Source: JBOGDS01 sp050743075 (lineage in GTDB: Bacteria; Actinomycetota; Actinomycetes; Jiangellales; Jiangellaceae). From it: DNA of 55,148 bases. The notes below the pieces were generated by a model. It saw only the letters and a list, made by a program, of their open reading frames with translations, did no database searches and was not told the origin of the DNA. Position 1 is the stretch's first letter. Every line of letters begins with the position of its first letter. The stretch is from assembly GCA_050743075.1 (NCBI GenBank), contig JBOGDS010000018.1, positions 1 through 55,148 on the forward strand. The letters are read 5' to 3'. Shown piece by piece: positions 1 to 9,759 of this stretch. The position numbers and the translations under genes are program-made.

Positions 1-466
1 GTTGCGCATCTTGCCCGTCTGACCTATAGGCCGGCCTGGACGGCCGACTGCGCCGTCCCGACCGGACCTCGCTGGCTGTACCGGCGCCATTCGCTGGGAT
101 CTGCTGGTTTGGCGACGTTTCAGCCGGTGAGGTCCGTCTTCCGGGCCTGACCCTCCATGCCAGCACCGTGCCAGGCCCGCGCAGCGGGGTCAGCCGACAG
201 CCGCGTACGCACGGACCGGGAACGTGCCCATGCCCGCGACCATCGGCGGGGCGGCGGAGAACCGGAGGCCGTGCGGCGGCAGCGCTTCGAGGCCGGCCGG
301 GTGCCGCCTGAGGCGTCGTCGATGTTCACCGAGCCGATGCCCATGAGGGCCACGCCTCGGCGTCGAACCGCGCCCGCCACTGTTCGCCCTTGGTCGGGAC
401 CTACCGGTGGCGGCGGCGGTGACCCGGCCGGCAGTACGGATCTGCTCCAGTCGGCGTTGCCGCCGG
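1..466. other. Stretch with no convincing gene
   Basis: Open frames exist on both strands, but they are arginine/proline-rich readings typical of unselected frames in GC-rich DNA. I see no family motif, no good ribosome binding site with a start, and no RNA gene. It lies downstream of the hexosaminidase stop. Confidence 0.5.
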
Positions 467-1894
467 CTACGGCCAGGGAATCTGCGGCGACCGGTGGAAG
501 TCGACGCCCATCGCCGCCCACCGCGGTGCCTGCGCCGCCAGCCGGAGCCGGAAGTCGTCCCAGCCGGGTCGGTCGGCGGGCGACCAGGCGACCTCCGCGA
601 TCGCCGGCAGTCGCGGGTAGGTCATCACCTCGACATCGTCGATGTCGCGCAGCGTCACGCTCCACAGTGGAGCCTCGATGCCGAGCACGTCATCCTCACC
701 CACGCCTTCGACCAGGGTGGCCGGATCCCAGTCGTACGCGACTCGCACGTCGACGTAGCCGGCCCAGTCGAAGCCGAGCTCGGTCGCCGCGTCGTACTTC
801 ATGTCGAGATACGTGCGGTCTGCCGGCGACAGGACGAGCCCTGCGCCCTTGCCGACTGCCTCCACCGCCCGCACCGGACCTTCCCCGGTGTTCCAGTACT
901 GGACGACGGTGCCCGGCTCCAGCCCGCCGGTCGCCAGTTCCTGCCAACCCACGGCCTGTTTGCCGGTGGCGGCGACGATCTTCTGCACGCGTTCGGCGAA
1001 AGGTGCGTATTCGTCGTCGCTGAGAATGTGCGCCTCGTCGCCGCCGATGTGCAGATAGGGCCCCGGGGTGATCGCGGCCACCTCGCCGAGCACGTCCTCG
1101 AGGAACTCGTAGATGACGGGTTTGTCGAGGCACAGGGCGCTGAAGCCGACCTCGGTGCGCGTGAACGGTTCGCGGGACCGGCCGTCGCAGTTCAGCTCGG
1201 AGTAGGACGCCAGCGCCGCGTTGGTGTGGCCGGGAACGTCGATCTCGGGGACGACGGTGACGAAGCGAGTAGCCGCGTACCGGACGATCTCGGTGTAGTC
1301 GGCCTGGGTGTAGAAGCCGCCCCGGCCGCCGCCCACCTGGGTGGCGCCGCCGACGGTTGCAAGCCGAGGCCAACTCTCGATCGCGAGCCGCCACCCCTGG
1401 TCGTCGGTCAGGTGCAGGTGAACGATGTTGATCTTGTAGAGCACGGCCAGCTCGATGAACCGCTTGACGTCGTCGACGGAGAAGAAGTGCCGGGCGACGT
1501 CGAGCATGACCCCGCGCCACGAGAACCGCGGGTGGTCGACGATGCGCATGCCGGGGACCTCCCACGGGCCCGGCTGGGCGGACTCCTGCTCGACCGATGC
1601 CGGCAACAGCTGCCGGAGCGTCTGCGCACCACGGAACAGGCCGGCCGGTTGATGTGCCCGGAGCACGAGGGAGTCGGCAGCGACGTCGAGCCCGTATCCC
1701 TCGCCGCCCAGTTCGGCGGCACCGTCGAGACGCAGCACGATGCCGCCCGGCCGGGCGGCGTCGTGGACCGGTAGCAGAAGCCCGGCGGCCGGGCGCAGGG
1801 CGCCGGCCAGGTACTCGGCGATCGCGACCGCACCGGCATCTGCCGAGATCGCCGTCGACTCGTCGAGCACGAAGGGGTCGCCCTCGACGACCAT
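467..1894 (-). CDS. Beta-N-acetylhexosaminidase (GH20), catalytic part; lipoprotein frame split by an amber codon
   Basis: Glycoside hydrolase family 20 exo-hexosaminidase, expected to remove terminal N-acetylglucosamine or N-acetylgalactosamine from chitin or peptidoglycan fragments. Numbered from the first ATG (475 aa): a GH20b-like N domain to about residue 110, then the TIM barrel with FSWRGVMLDVARHFF (124-138), LHLTDDQGWRL (160-170), PEIDVPGHTNAAL (216-228) and HIGGDE, whose D286-E287 are the expected catalytic pair. The conserved start of the N domain (VIPAPVS) lies upstream of this ATG and has no usual start codon of its own. The frame continues upstream through a TAG at 1937-1939 into a lipoprotein signal peptide that starts at 2026. 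The natural gene is therefore probably 467-2026. As it stands, either this shortened cytoplasmic form is made, the TAG is read through, or the gene is dead. Confidence 0.9.
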   Translation of the reverse strand: MVVEGDPFVLDESTAISADAGAVAIAEYLAGALRPAAGLLLPVHDAARPGGIVLRLDGAAELGGEGYGLDVAADSLVLRAHQPAGLFRGAQTLRQLLPASVEQESAQPGPWEVPGMRIVDHPRFSWRGVMLDVARHFFSVDDVKRFIELAVLYKINIVHLHLTDDQGWRLAIESWPRLATVGGATQVGGGRGGFYTQADYTEIVRYAATRFVTVVPEIDVPGHTNAALASYSELNCDGRSREPFTRTEVGFSALCLDKPVIYEFLEDVLGEVAAITPGPYLHIGGDEAHILSDDEYAPFAERVQKIVAATGKQAVGWQELATGGLEPGTVVQYWNTGEGPVRAVEAVGKGAGLVLSPADRTYLDMKYDAATELGFDWAGYVDVRVAYDWDPATLVEGVGEDDVLGIEAPLWSVTLRDIDDVEVMTYPRLPAIAEVAWSPADRPGWDDFRLRLAAQAPRWAAMGVDFHRSPQIPWP

Positions 1895-1936
1895 CGAGAC
1901 CGGCGCCGGGATGACGTTGACGTTGATGACCTGCTC

Positions 1937-2026
1937 CTATTCGTCGTCGGGCGTGCTGCCACAGGCAGCGGACACGGCCAGGCAGGCCGCGAGCAATACG
2001 CCGCGACGCGACCGTCGCGTCAGCAT
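1937..2026 (-). pseudogene. Lipoprotein signal peptide of the GH20 enzyme, ending at an in-frame TAG
   Basis: A 29-residue frame, MLTRRSRRGVLLAACL..., with a charged start, a hydrophobic core and a lipobox-like SAAC around residue 20, then a short acidic tail ending at TAG (1937-1939). It is in the same frame as the hexosaminidase: the distance from the TAG to the GH20 ATG is a multiple of three with no other stop. Its ATG overlaps the TGA of the glutaredoxin-like gene by one base (TGATG), which suggests translational coupling and supports this as the original start. Read together, the two pieces are a secreted, lipid-anchored hexosaminidase. Confidence 0.8.
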
Positions 2027-2277
2027 CAGTCGGCCAGCGCGAGCCGCAGTCGGGCCTCGTCGACATGCCAGAAGTCGTGCTGACGTCCGTCGACGAAGAT
2101 GACCGGGATCTGCTCCGCGTAGCTGCGGTGCAGGTCCGGATCGTCGAGGATGTTCCGCTCTTCCCAGGCAACGCCGAGGTCGGCGCACACCGCGCCTACG
2201 ACCTCACGAGCCTCGTCGCACAGATGACAACCGGGCTTGCCGAACAGCAGCACGCGGGAGCCGTGCCCCGTGCTCAT
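2026..2277 (-). CDS. Glutaredoxin/thioredoxin-like protein
   Basis: An 83-residue thioredoxin-fold protein with a CHLC redox centre (residues 17-20, in KPGCHLCDEA) and the cis-proline loop IPVIFVDG (57-64). It probably reduces or glutathionylates/mycothiolates partner thiols in the cytosol; the partner is unknown. Mycobacterial Rv0508 is a comparable small protein in a similar gene neighbourhood. The ATG is preceded by GGAAGGACGACG. Its stop overlaps the lipoprotein leader start, so it heads a two-gene unit. It is divergent from the HAD gene at 2369. Confidence 0.85.
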   Translation of the reverse strand: MSTGHGSRVLLFGKPGCHLCDEAREVVGAVCADLGVAWEERNILDDPDLHRSYAEQIPVIFVDGRQHDFWHVDEARLRLALAD

Positions 2278-2368
2278 CGTCGTCCTTCCTCGCGTCCGGT
2301 GGCCCACGCCGAACCCTAGCCGAACGCACACTGCGTTCCCGGCGGGGCCAGCTACTACCCTCGTCGCC

Positions 2369-3254
2369 ATGCCGTTCCGGCCGTACCGGAGTCCGCGGGA
2401 ACGGTTCGTGTCCGCCGGAGAGGCCGCCGCGGCCGCCGCCGAGGTCGAGGCGGGAATCGACATTCTGCCCGACTCGCGGGCGGCGGCCTTCTTCGATCTC
2501 GACAACACCGTGCTGCGCGGTGCCTCGCTGTTCTATGTCGCACGTGGCATGCGCAGGCGCAAGCTGATGCGAGCCCGCGACCTCGTCCGCTTCGGTTACC
2601 AGCAGGTGCGGTTCAGGCTGGGTGCCGAAGATCCCGAGCACGTCGACGGCGCACGCTCGGCCGCTCTGTCGTTCATCGCCCACCGGTCGGTCGGCGAGAT
2701 GAAGGAGATGGGCGAGGAGATCTTCGAGGAGACGATGGCGGAGAAGATCTGGCCGGGCACCCAGGCAGTAGCGCAGATGCACCTCGACGACGGGGAGCGG
2801 GTATGGCTCGTCACGGCTGCTCCTGTCGAGATCGCGACGATCATCGCCAAGCGGCTCCGACTCACCGGCGCGCTCGGAACGGTGGCCGAGCATGTCGACG
2901 GCGTCTACACCGGTCGACTCGTCGGTGATCTGCTGCACGGGCCGGCCAAGGCCGACGCCGTCCGCGCGCTGGCGGTCCGCGAGGGTCTCGAGCTCGAGCG
3001 CTGCTCGGCCTACAGCGACTCTGCCAACGACATCCCGATGCTCTCGCTGGTCGGCCATCCGTGCGCGATCAACCCGGACTCCACCCTGCGGGCCCATGCC
3101 AGACAGCATGGCTGGCGGATCCGCGACTATCGCGGCCGGCGTCGCCACACCACGATCGGTGCGGCCGCGGGCACCGGCGCCGTCGGTGGAGCGATCGCCG
3201 GCGTCCTCGTGGCCCGCCGCCGCGGCCAATCCGCGATGCGGCGCCCCCGCTGTC

Positions 3255-3262
<8 letters not shown>
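2369..3262 (+). CDS. HAD-superfamily IB hydrolase (SerB-like phosphatase)
   Basis: A 297-residue HAD phosphatase. Motif I is FFDLDNTVLRG (nucleophile Asp in DLDNT), motif II lies in WLVTAAP, and motif IV is SDSANDIPML. The helical cap between motifs I and II is the size seen in subclass IB. A C-terminal tail contains a small glycine/alanine-rich hydrophobic segment followed by an arginine-rich end, as in membrane-associated actinobacterial homologues annotated SerB1/CicA-like. The substrate is unknown; phosphoserine is only one possibility. The ATG at 2369 fits the family N terminus better than the upstream in-frame GTG. Its end overlaps the convergent acyltransferase by 8 nt. Confidence 0.9.
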
Positions 3263-4447
<1,185 letters not shown>

Positions 4448-4451
<4 letters not shown>

Positions 4452-5479
4452 CGTCGCGAGCCTGCCCAGGCAAGCGCACCGACCAGCCTGCGCTCGACGG
4501 AACCCACCCGGTCACGGTCGAGGGCGCCGCCCCGGCAGCGTGCCTCGACGAACGTCTCGAACGCCTCGGCGGTGGTGTGTGTCGGCACGAAGCCGAGCTG
4601 CTCCCGCATCCGAGCCGTGTCGACGCCGCGCCCGTACGTCAGGAACCGGATCTGCTCGGGTGAGAAGTCGGCCAGCCTGGCCTTCTTGAGCAGTCCGCCC
4701 ACGGTCGACGACGCCAGGGCTGGTAGCGGAAGCGCCGGCCGGCCGGCCCGGCGGGCCGCCTGGCTGAGCATCAGGACACCCTCGCCTGCGACGTTGAAGG
4801 TGCCTGGGCGGTCTTCCAGGGTGGCCAACTGCAACGCGGCAAGGCCGTCGTCCTGGTGGATGAACTGCAGCCGCGCGTCATGCCCGAGCACCATGGGCAG
4901 CACGGGCAGCGTGAAGTACTCGGTGAGTGGCGTACGCACGGTAGGGCCGATGAAGTTCGCGAACCGCAGCGTCGTCACGCCGACGTCGGGCCGGCGCCGG
5001 GAGAAGCCGCGCACATACGCCTCGACCTCCACGGAGTCCTTGGCGTAACCCGAGCTCGGCAGCGCCTTGGGCGCCATTTCCTCGGTGAACATCACCGGAT
5101 CGCGTGGGCTGGCTCCGTACACGGTCGTCGATGACTTCACGACGAGCCGGCGTACGCTGGGCGACTTCTGGCACGCCGCCAGGAGCTGCATCGTCCCGAT
5201 GACGTTGATCTCCTTCTGCGGCGCCCGCCCACCGGCGTCGAGCGGGGTCGCCAGGACGTTCATGTGCACGACGGTGTCGACCTTGGCCCTTCCGATCACC
5301 TTCGCGACGACGGGGTTGCGGATGTCTGCTCGGACGAACTCGCACCGGCCGACGTCGTGCGTCGGGGGGACGACGTCGATGCCGACGACGCGGTCGACGG
5401 CCGGGTCGTCACCGAGCAGGCGAGCGAAGTGCGCGCCGAGATAGCGGGCTACCCCCGTCACCAAGACGACCTGGGACAC
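4448..5479 (-). CDS. NAD-dependent epimerase/dehydratase (GalE2-like SDR)
   Basis: A 343-residue extended short-chain dehydrogenase. A Rossmann-type VTGVARYLGAHFAR near the N terminus binds NAD(P), followed by VVHMNV. A lone YAKDSVE-type segment takes the place of the usual YxxxK (SGYAKDSVEVE). It is likely a nucleotide-sugar modifying enzyme, but the substrate cannot be read from sequence. It lies downstream of bS22 and overlaps the acyltransferase start, so it looks like the middle gene of a bS22-epimerase-acyltransferase unit. Confidence 0.88.
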
Positions 5480-5518
5480 CGGTCCTCCCTCGCGTCGTGA
5501 CGGTGCGCGCCCGGCGCC

Positions 5519-5620
5519 CTACTTGCCCTGGCGACGACGCTGGACGCGTGTCTTGCGCAGCAACTTGCGGTGCTTCTTCTTCGCCATCCGCTTGCGGCGC
5601 TTCTTGATCACAGAGCCCAC
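5519..5620 (-). CDS. Small ribosomal subunit protein bS22 (AURKAIP1/COX24-like), 33 aa
   Basis: Too short for most gene callers. It reads MGSVIKKRRKRMAKKKHR followed by KLLRKTRVQRRRQGK and TAG, which is a near-exact match in length and pattern to the actinobacterial 33-residue peptide found bound to the small subunit in mycobacterial ribosomes (bS22). The start is GTG at 5620, preceded by GAGGGTGCCCT. Almost half the residues are Arg or Lys, as expected for an rRNA-binding peptide. It lies between the HTH gene and the epimerase, the same position as Rv0500B. It also shows that TAG serves as a normal terminator here. Confidence 0.95.
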   Translation of the reverse strand: MGSVIKKRRKRMAKKKHRKLLRKTRVQRRRQGK

Positions 5621-5757
5621 AGGGCACCCTCGCTCGTCGGTCGTGCGGTCGGGAGTACGCGGACCAGAATGCCCGCGAACGGTCGATGGCGCGGGCGACC
5701 GCCCGCGCGTACCGGGGTCAAGAGTACCCGGCGTCGGACCGGTGCCCGGCCACGGCG

Positions 5758-5967
5758 TCAGCCGGCCTGAACGTAGGAGTCGCGCAGGTAGTCCGTCACC
5801 GCCTGCTCGGGGATGCGGAAGGAGCGGCCGACCTGGATCGCGGGCAGCGTGCCGGCGTGCACGAGCCGGTACACGGTCATCTTGGAGACGCGCATCGCGG
5901 ACGCGACCTCGGCGACGGTGAGGAAACGCACCTCACCCAGTGGCCCGCCCTGCCCCAGCGTGCTCAT
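5758..5967 (-). CDS. Excisionase/MerR-like helix-turn-helix protein
   Basis: A 69-residue DNA-binding protein consisting of one winged HTH: LTVAEVASAMRVSKMTVYRL is the helix-turn-helix, and GRSFRIPEQAV is the wing and following helix. Conserved beside bS22 and proC in actinobacteria (Rv0500A position), it is related to the small BldC/excisionase-type regulators. The target genes are unknown. The start at 5967 is chosen because GGAGG lies 8 nt upstream; an in-frame ATG 15 nt further upstream has no such site. Confidence 0.88.
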   Translation of the reverse strand: MSTLGQGGPLGEVRFLTVAEVASAMRVSKMTVYRLVHAGTLPAIQVGRSFRIPEQAVTDYLRDSYVQAG

Positions 5968-6070
5968 CGCACTGACCTCCACGCCGTGCTCGTCGCGTCT
6001 TCAGCCGCGCGATCTGTCGACACCGCGTGTCCGCATCGTAGAGGCGCATGTGACTGATGGGGAAGGGAGA

Positions 6071-7237
6071 TCACCATCCCGGGTCCAGGCCGTGCAACGG
6101 GAGAACGGCCTTGCGCGTGGCCATGACCGCCCTGTCCAGCGCGTCCGACGGGTCGTAGCCGGACTGCCACTCGGCGTACGTGGGAGCCTGCCCGTCGGTC
6201 ATCCGCACCGGCGCCACCCGGCCGTGGACCCTGGTGACGTGGTCGCGCCACGCGGCGGGTATCTCGGACTCCGGCACAATCGGGGAGCCCGCGGCCTCGG
6301 CGAGCAGGTGCGTCCATGCCCGCGGAACCACGTCCACGATGGCGTATCCCCCGCCGCCGGTGGCGAACCAGCGGCCGCCGCACAGCTCGTGCGCCAAGGC
6401 GTGCAAGGCGGCGTAGGACGTCCGCTGGCCGTCGACCGTCAGTGCCAGGTGGGCGAGCGGGTCATCGACATGGCTGTCGCACCCGTGTTGCGTCACCAGG
6501 ATCTGCGGCCGCCATGCGCGGAGCACGGGAGGAACCACGGCGTGGAACGCGCGCAACCAGCCGGCGTCGGTCGTCGCCGGGGGCAGCGCCACGTTGACAG
6601 CCGTGCCCTCCGCTGCCGGGCCACCCGTCTCGTCTGGAAATCCCGTGCCGGGAAACAATGTCTGCGGACCCTCGTGCAGGCTGATCGTGAGCACGCGGGC
6701 GTCGTCGTAGAAGATCTCCTGAACGCCGTCGCCGTGGTGGACGTCGACGTCGACGTACGCGACCCGCTCGGCCGCGGCATCGAGCAGCGCCTGGATCGCG
6801 ACCGCGACGTCGTTGTAGACGCAGAACCCCGACGAGCGGTCCGGCATGGCGTGGTGCAGGCCGCCGGCGATGTTGACCCCGTGGTCCACCCGGCCGGTCC
6901 ACACGGCAAGCGCCGCGGCGACCGATCCTCCGACGACGGTGGCGCTGGCTTCGTGCATCGCCGGGAAGCAGGGGTTGTCGTCGGTTCCCAGGCCGTGGTC
7001 CGGGTCGTAGACGCCCCGGCGGACCGCGGCGACCAGGTCTGGCGTGTGGACGGTGGCGAGCAGCGCGTCGTCGGCCATGGCGGGTGCCTCGACCTGCACG
7101 CCGGGCAGGTCGAGCACGCCCAGCGCCCCGGCGAGACGGATCGTCAGATCGAGCCGGACAGGGTTCATCGGATGCCTCGGCCCGAAGTCGTACCGCGTCA
7201 GCGAGTCGTCCCAGACGACGCGGACCGACTCACTCAC
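6071..7237 (-). CDS. acuC: AcuC-like class I histone-deacetylase-fold protein
   Basis: A zinc-dependent deacetylase of the arginase/HDAC fold, probably removing acetyl groups from protein lysines such as that of acetyl-CoA synthetase. Visible motifs: PMNPVRL near the N terminus, GGLHHAMPDRSSGFCVYND (active-site His-His and the cap), VDVDVHHGDGVQ (zinc ligands Asp and His), and CDSHVDDPL (third ligand region) followed by the GGGGY motif. A GTG start at 7237 (SESVRVVW) matches the family N terminus; an extra 21 in-frame residues upstream look non-coding. About 388 aa, a normal length. Gene order next to the HTH protein and proC is common in actinomycetes. Confidence 0.9.
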   Translation of the reverse strand: MSESVRVVWDDSLTRYDFGPRHPMNPVRLDLTIRLAGALGVLDLPGVQVEAPAMADDALLATVHTPDLVAAVRRGVYDPDHGLGTDDNPCFPAMHEASATVVGGSVAAALAVWTGRVDHGVNIAGGLHHAMPDRSSGFCVYNDVAVAIQALLDAAAERVAYVDVDVHHGDGVQEIFYDDARVLTISLHEGPQTLFPGTGFPDETGGPAAEGTAVNVALPPATTDAGWLRAFHAVVPPVLRAWRPQILVTQHGCDSHVDDPLAHLALTVDGQRTSYAALHALAHELCGGRWFATGGGGYAIVDVVPRAWTHLLAEAAGSPIVPESEIPAAWRDHVTRVHGRVAPVRMTDGQAPTYAEWQSGYDPSDALDRAVMATRKAVLPLHGLDPGW

Positions 7238-7393
7238 GCGTCCGACCTTAGCCACAGCGCCTGACCCGCTGCCGGCGAACGACAGCCTCCTGGCCGCCAC
7301 CGCCAGGGTGCACGACGTTCGGTCCGCACTCGCGACGTCCCCGGCGTCGATTGATCACCGCCGGTGTCGGGACCAGCGGGTAGGAAGGGTTGC

Positions 7394-7655
7394 ATGCGCT
7401 GCGGTGTGAGCATGCCCAACGCGGGTGACCCGCTCGAGTTGGTCGAGCTCGCCGTCACCGCCGACGAGGCCGGTTGGGACGGCTTCTTCCTCTGGGACCA
7501 CGTGCAGGCGCTGCCGGACATGCACGACCCGTGGGTCCTGCCCGGAGCCGTCGCGGCCCGCACCAGCCGGGTGCGGCTCGCCACGATGGTCACGCCGGTG
7601 GCCCGCCGCCGCCCGTGGAAGCTGGCCAAAGAGATCATCGCCCTCGACCGATCGG
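7394..7655 (+). pseudogene. Luciferase-like (LLM) flavin oxidoreductase, N-terminal remnant
   Basis: The first about 87 residues match F420/FMN luciferase-like monooxygenases: MRCGVSMPNAGDPLELVELA, WDGFFLWDHVQAL, and MVTPVARRRPWKLAKEIIAL, where the family continues with a DxxSxGR turn. Here it stops matching at the CTCGACCGATC junction, and the frame runs on out of register until 7744. It lacks about two thirds of the normal 280-300 residues, so it is broken. It joins a fragment of an unrelated gene. Confidence 0.75.
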
Positions 7656-7872
7656 GAGATCGATCTGGTGGTCGACCGTGGCGATGGAAAGGTCGTCGCC
7701 CTGGAGATCAAGCTCTCGCCTTCCGTCGACGACGATCCTGTTAGGCACCTGCGGTGGCTTCGGGAGAAGCTGGGTCCCGACCTCGTGGACGCCGCCGTGA
7801 TCACGACAGGCAGCGGCGTATCGCCGCCGGGACGGTATCGCCGTCATCCCTGCCGCCCTGCTCGGCCCCTGA
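7650..7872 (+). pseudogene. C-terminal remnant of a DUF4143-type AAA ATPase
   Basis: The frame starting at the junction reads DREIDLVVDRGDGKVVALEI, then LSPSVDDDPVRHLRWL and LVDAAVITTG. This is the nuclease-like C-terminal end of archaeal/bacterial ATPases carrying DUF4143. The last piece, AAYRRRDGIAVIPAALLGP followed by TGA (7870-7872), is shifted to another frame, so a small indel lies near 7810. Only about 70 residues of a roughly 400-residue protein remain. No start site is visible. Confidence 0.7.
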
Positions 7873-7973
7873 CGGCTCCACGCCAAGGCTCGTCGGGCCA
7901 TCCGAGGCCGCACAGCTCGGTCACCGGCGTTGACAACGCCAGCGAGAGTCGAGGACCGCCAGCGGACGTCGGT

Positions 7974-8780
7974 TTAGTCGTCGGCCGCGGCGGCGAGCGC
8001 ACGGGAACGGTCGCGCGCGGCCTCGATCGCAGCCAGGAAGTCGGCGCGGACGCGGCCCTCCTCGAGCCGGCGCAACGCCGCGGCGGTCGTACCGGCCGGC
8101 GACGTGACCTGCTCGCGCAGCACCGTCGGGTGCTCCCCCGTCTCTCGCAGCAGCTTCGCTGAGCCGACGACGGTCTGCACGACCAGTTCGGTTGCTGTCA
8201 CCCGCGGCAGGCCGAGATGAACGCCGGCCTCGATCATCGCCTCGACGACGAAGAACACGTACGCGGGTCCCGTCCCGGAGATCGCCGTCACAGCGTCCTG
8301 CTGCTTCTCCGGAACCCGGATCACGCGGCCGGTCGCCTGCAGGAGCTGCTCGGCCTCGTGCAGGTGTCCCTCGTCGCAGTGCGACCCGGGCGAGATCGCG
8401 GCCATGCCTTCGTCGACCAGTGCCGGTGTGTTCGGCATGACGCGCACGACGGCGATGCCGTCAGGTAGTCGCGACTCGATGAACCCGGTCGTGATACCCG
8501 CCGCCAACGAGACCACCAGCTGACCGGGCCGTACGTGCGCCGCGATCTCGGTGAGCAGCGCGCCCATGTCCTGCGGCTTGACCACGAGCGCCAGCGTCTC
8601 AGCCCGTTGGGCGGCCGTCGGGTTGTCGACGGCCACGACGCCGTAGCGCTCCTCGAGCTCCTTCCCGCGCTCAGGGCGGCGATCGGTGACCACCAGGTCT
8701 TCGGCGCGCCGGCCGGCGCGCAGGAGCCCGGAGAGCAGGGTCTCGCCCATCACCCCGGCGCCGAGGATGGCGACGGTCAC
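7974..8780 (-). CDS. proC: Pyrroline-5-carboxylate reductase
   Basis: A 268-residue ProC that catalyses the last step of proline synthesis, NAD(P)H reduction of pyrroline-5-carboxylate. The N-terminal Rossmann motif is VAILGAGVMGETLLSGL, followed by VVKPQDM, VVRVMPNTPALVDEGM, and the C-terminal signature with ISGTGPAYVFFVVEAM and QVTSPAGTTAAAL. The start is GTG at 8780, overlapping the stop of the proline dehydrogenase gene by 4 nt (GTGA), so synthesis and degradation enzymes are co-translated. Full length. Confidence 0.96.
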   Translation of the reverse strand: MTVAILGAGVMGETLLSGLLRAGRRAEDLVVTDRRPERGKELEERYGVVAVDNPTAAQRAETLALVVKPQDMGALLTEIAAHVRPGQLVVSLAAGITTGFIESRLPDGIAVVRVMPNTPALVDEGMAAISPGSHCDEGHLHEAEQLLQATGRVIRVPEKQQDAVTAISGTGPAYVFFVVEAMIEAGVHLGLPRVTATELVVQTVVGSAKLLRETGEHPTVLREQVTSPAGTTAAALRRLEEGRVRADFLAAIEAARDRSRALAAAADD

Positions 8781-9706
8781 TTCTTGCTCACCAGCGAACG
8801 CAGGAAGAACGTGACGTTGGCCGGCCGCTCCGCGAGCCGCCGCATCATGTACCCGTACCACTCGTGGCCGTAGGGAACGTAGACGCGCACGGTCTCGCCG
8901 GACCGGGCCAGCCGGCGCTGCTCCTCGGGCCGGACGCCGTAGAGCATCTGGTACTCGTAGCTGCGCTGCTCGCGACGGTAGCGAGCGGCCAACGAACCCG
9001 CTATCTCGATCAGCCGCGGGTCGTGGGTCGCGACCATCGGGTACCCCGCGCCCCCGAGCAGGATCTTCATGCAGCGAACGTACGAGCGGTCGACGTCGTT
9101 CGTGTCCTGGTAGGCGACGCTCGCAGGCTCCTTGTACGCCCCTTTGCACAGCCGCACCCGCGACCCGGCATGGGCCAGCCCGCGGCAGTCGGCCTCGGTG
9201 CGGTGCAGGTACGCCTGCACCACCGCGCCCGTCGTCGGGAAGTCCTCGCGGAGGTCGTCGAGAATCGACAGGGTCGAGTCCGTCGTCGTGTGGTCTTCCA
9301 TGTCGAGAGTGACCGTCGTGCCCGCCTCGGCCGCCGCCTTGCAGATCTCCCGCGCATTCTCCAGGGCGATCCGCTCTCCGTCGCCCGGTAGCGCCTGGCC
9401 GACCGAAGAGAGCTTGACCGAGACCTCGGCCGAAGCCGTCAGCCCGGCCTCGCGAAGCGCCTTCAGCAGGTCGACGTAGGCCGCGGCGACGCCCTCGGCC
9501 TGGGCGCGGTCGACGGTATCCTCGCCGAGGTGGTCGATTGTGGTCGTCAGGCCGTCGTCGGCCAGCACGCGGGTGACCCGCACGGCGTCGTCGGTCTCGT
9601 CACCGGCGATGAAGCGTGCGACGACACCACGAGAGCCAGGCGCCTTTTCCACGATCCTGCGCAGCCGATCGCTGTCTGCGACTCCCAGCAGCAGCTCACG
9701 AAACAC
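8777..9706 (-). CDS. Proline dehydrogenase (monofunctional)
   Basis: A 309-residue FAD-linked proline dehydrogenase that oxidises proline to pyrroline-5-carboxylate. The barrel motifs are visible: ASAEVSVKLSSVGQAL, VTLDMEDHTTTDSTL, VQAYLHRTEAD, VRLCKGAYKEPASV, and a C-terminal RLAERPANVTFFLR that carries the paired arginines binding the substrate carboxylate. It is the short single-enzyme type rather than a PutA fusion. GTG start at 9706 with GGAGG 9 nt upstream. It overlaps proC downstream; this pairing would cycle proline and P5C in one transcript. Confidence 0.94.
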   Translation of the reverse strand: MFRELLLGVADSDRLRRIVEKAPGSRGVVARFIAGDETDDAVRVTRVLADDGLTTTIDHLGEDTVDRAQAEGVAAAYVDLLKALREAGLTASAEVSVKLSSVGQALPGDGERIALENAREICKAAAEAGTTVTLDMEDHTTTDSTLSILDDLREDFPTTGAVVQAYLHRTEADCRGLAHAGSRVRLCKGAYKEPASVAYQDTNDVDRSYVRCMKILLGGAGYPMVATHDPRLIEIAGSLAARYRREQRSYEYQMLYGVRPEEQRRLARSGETVRVYVPYGHEWYGYMMRRLAERPANVTFFLRSLVSKK

Positions 9707-9759
9707 GTCGCCCGACCTCCTCGCCCCGGTCCGCGTCAGGCTACGGCACGCCGCCCTGG

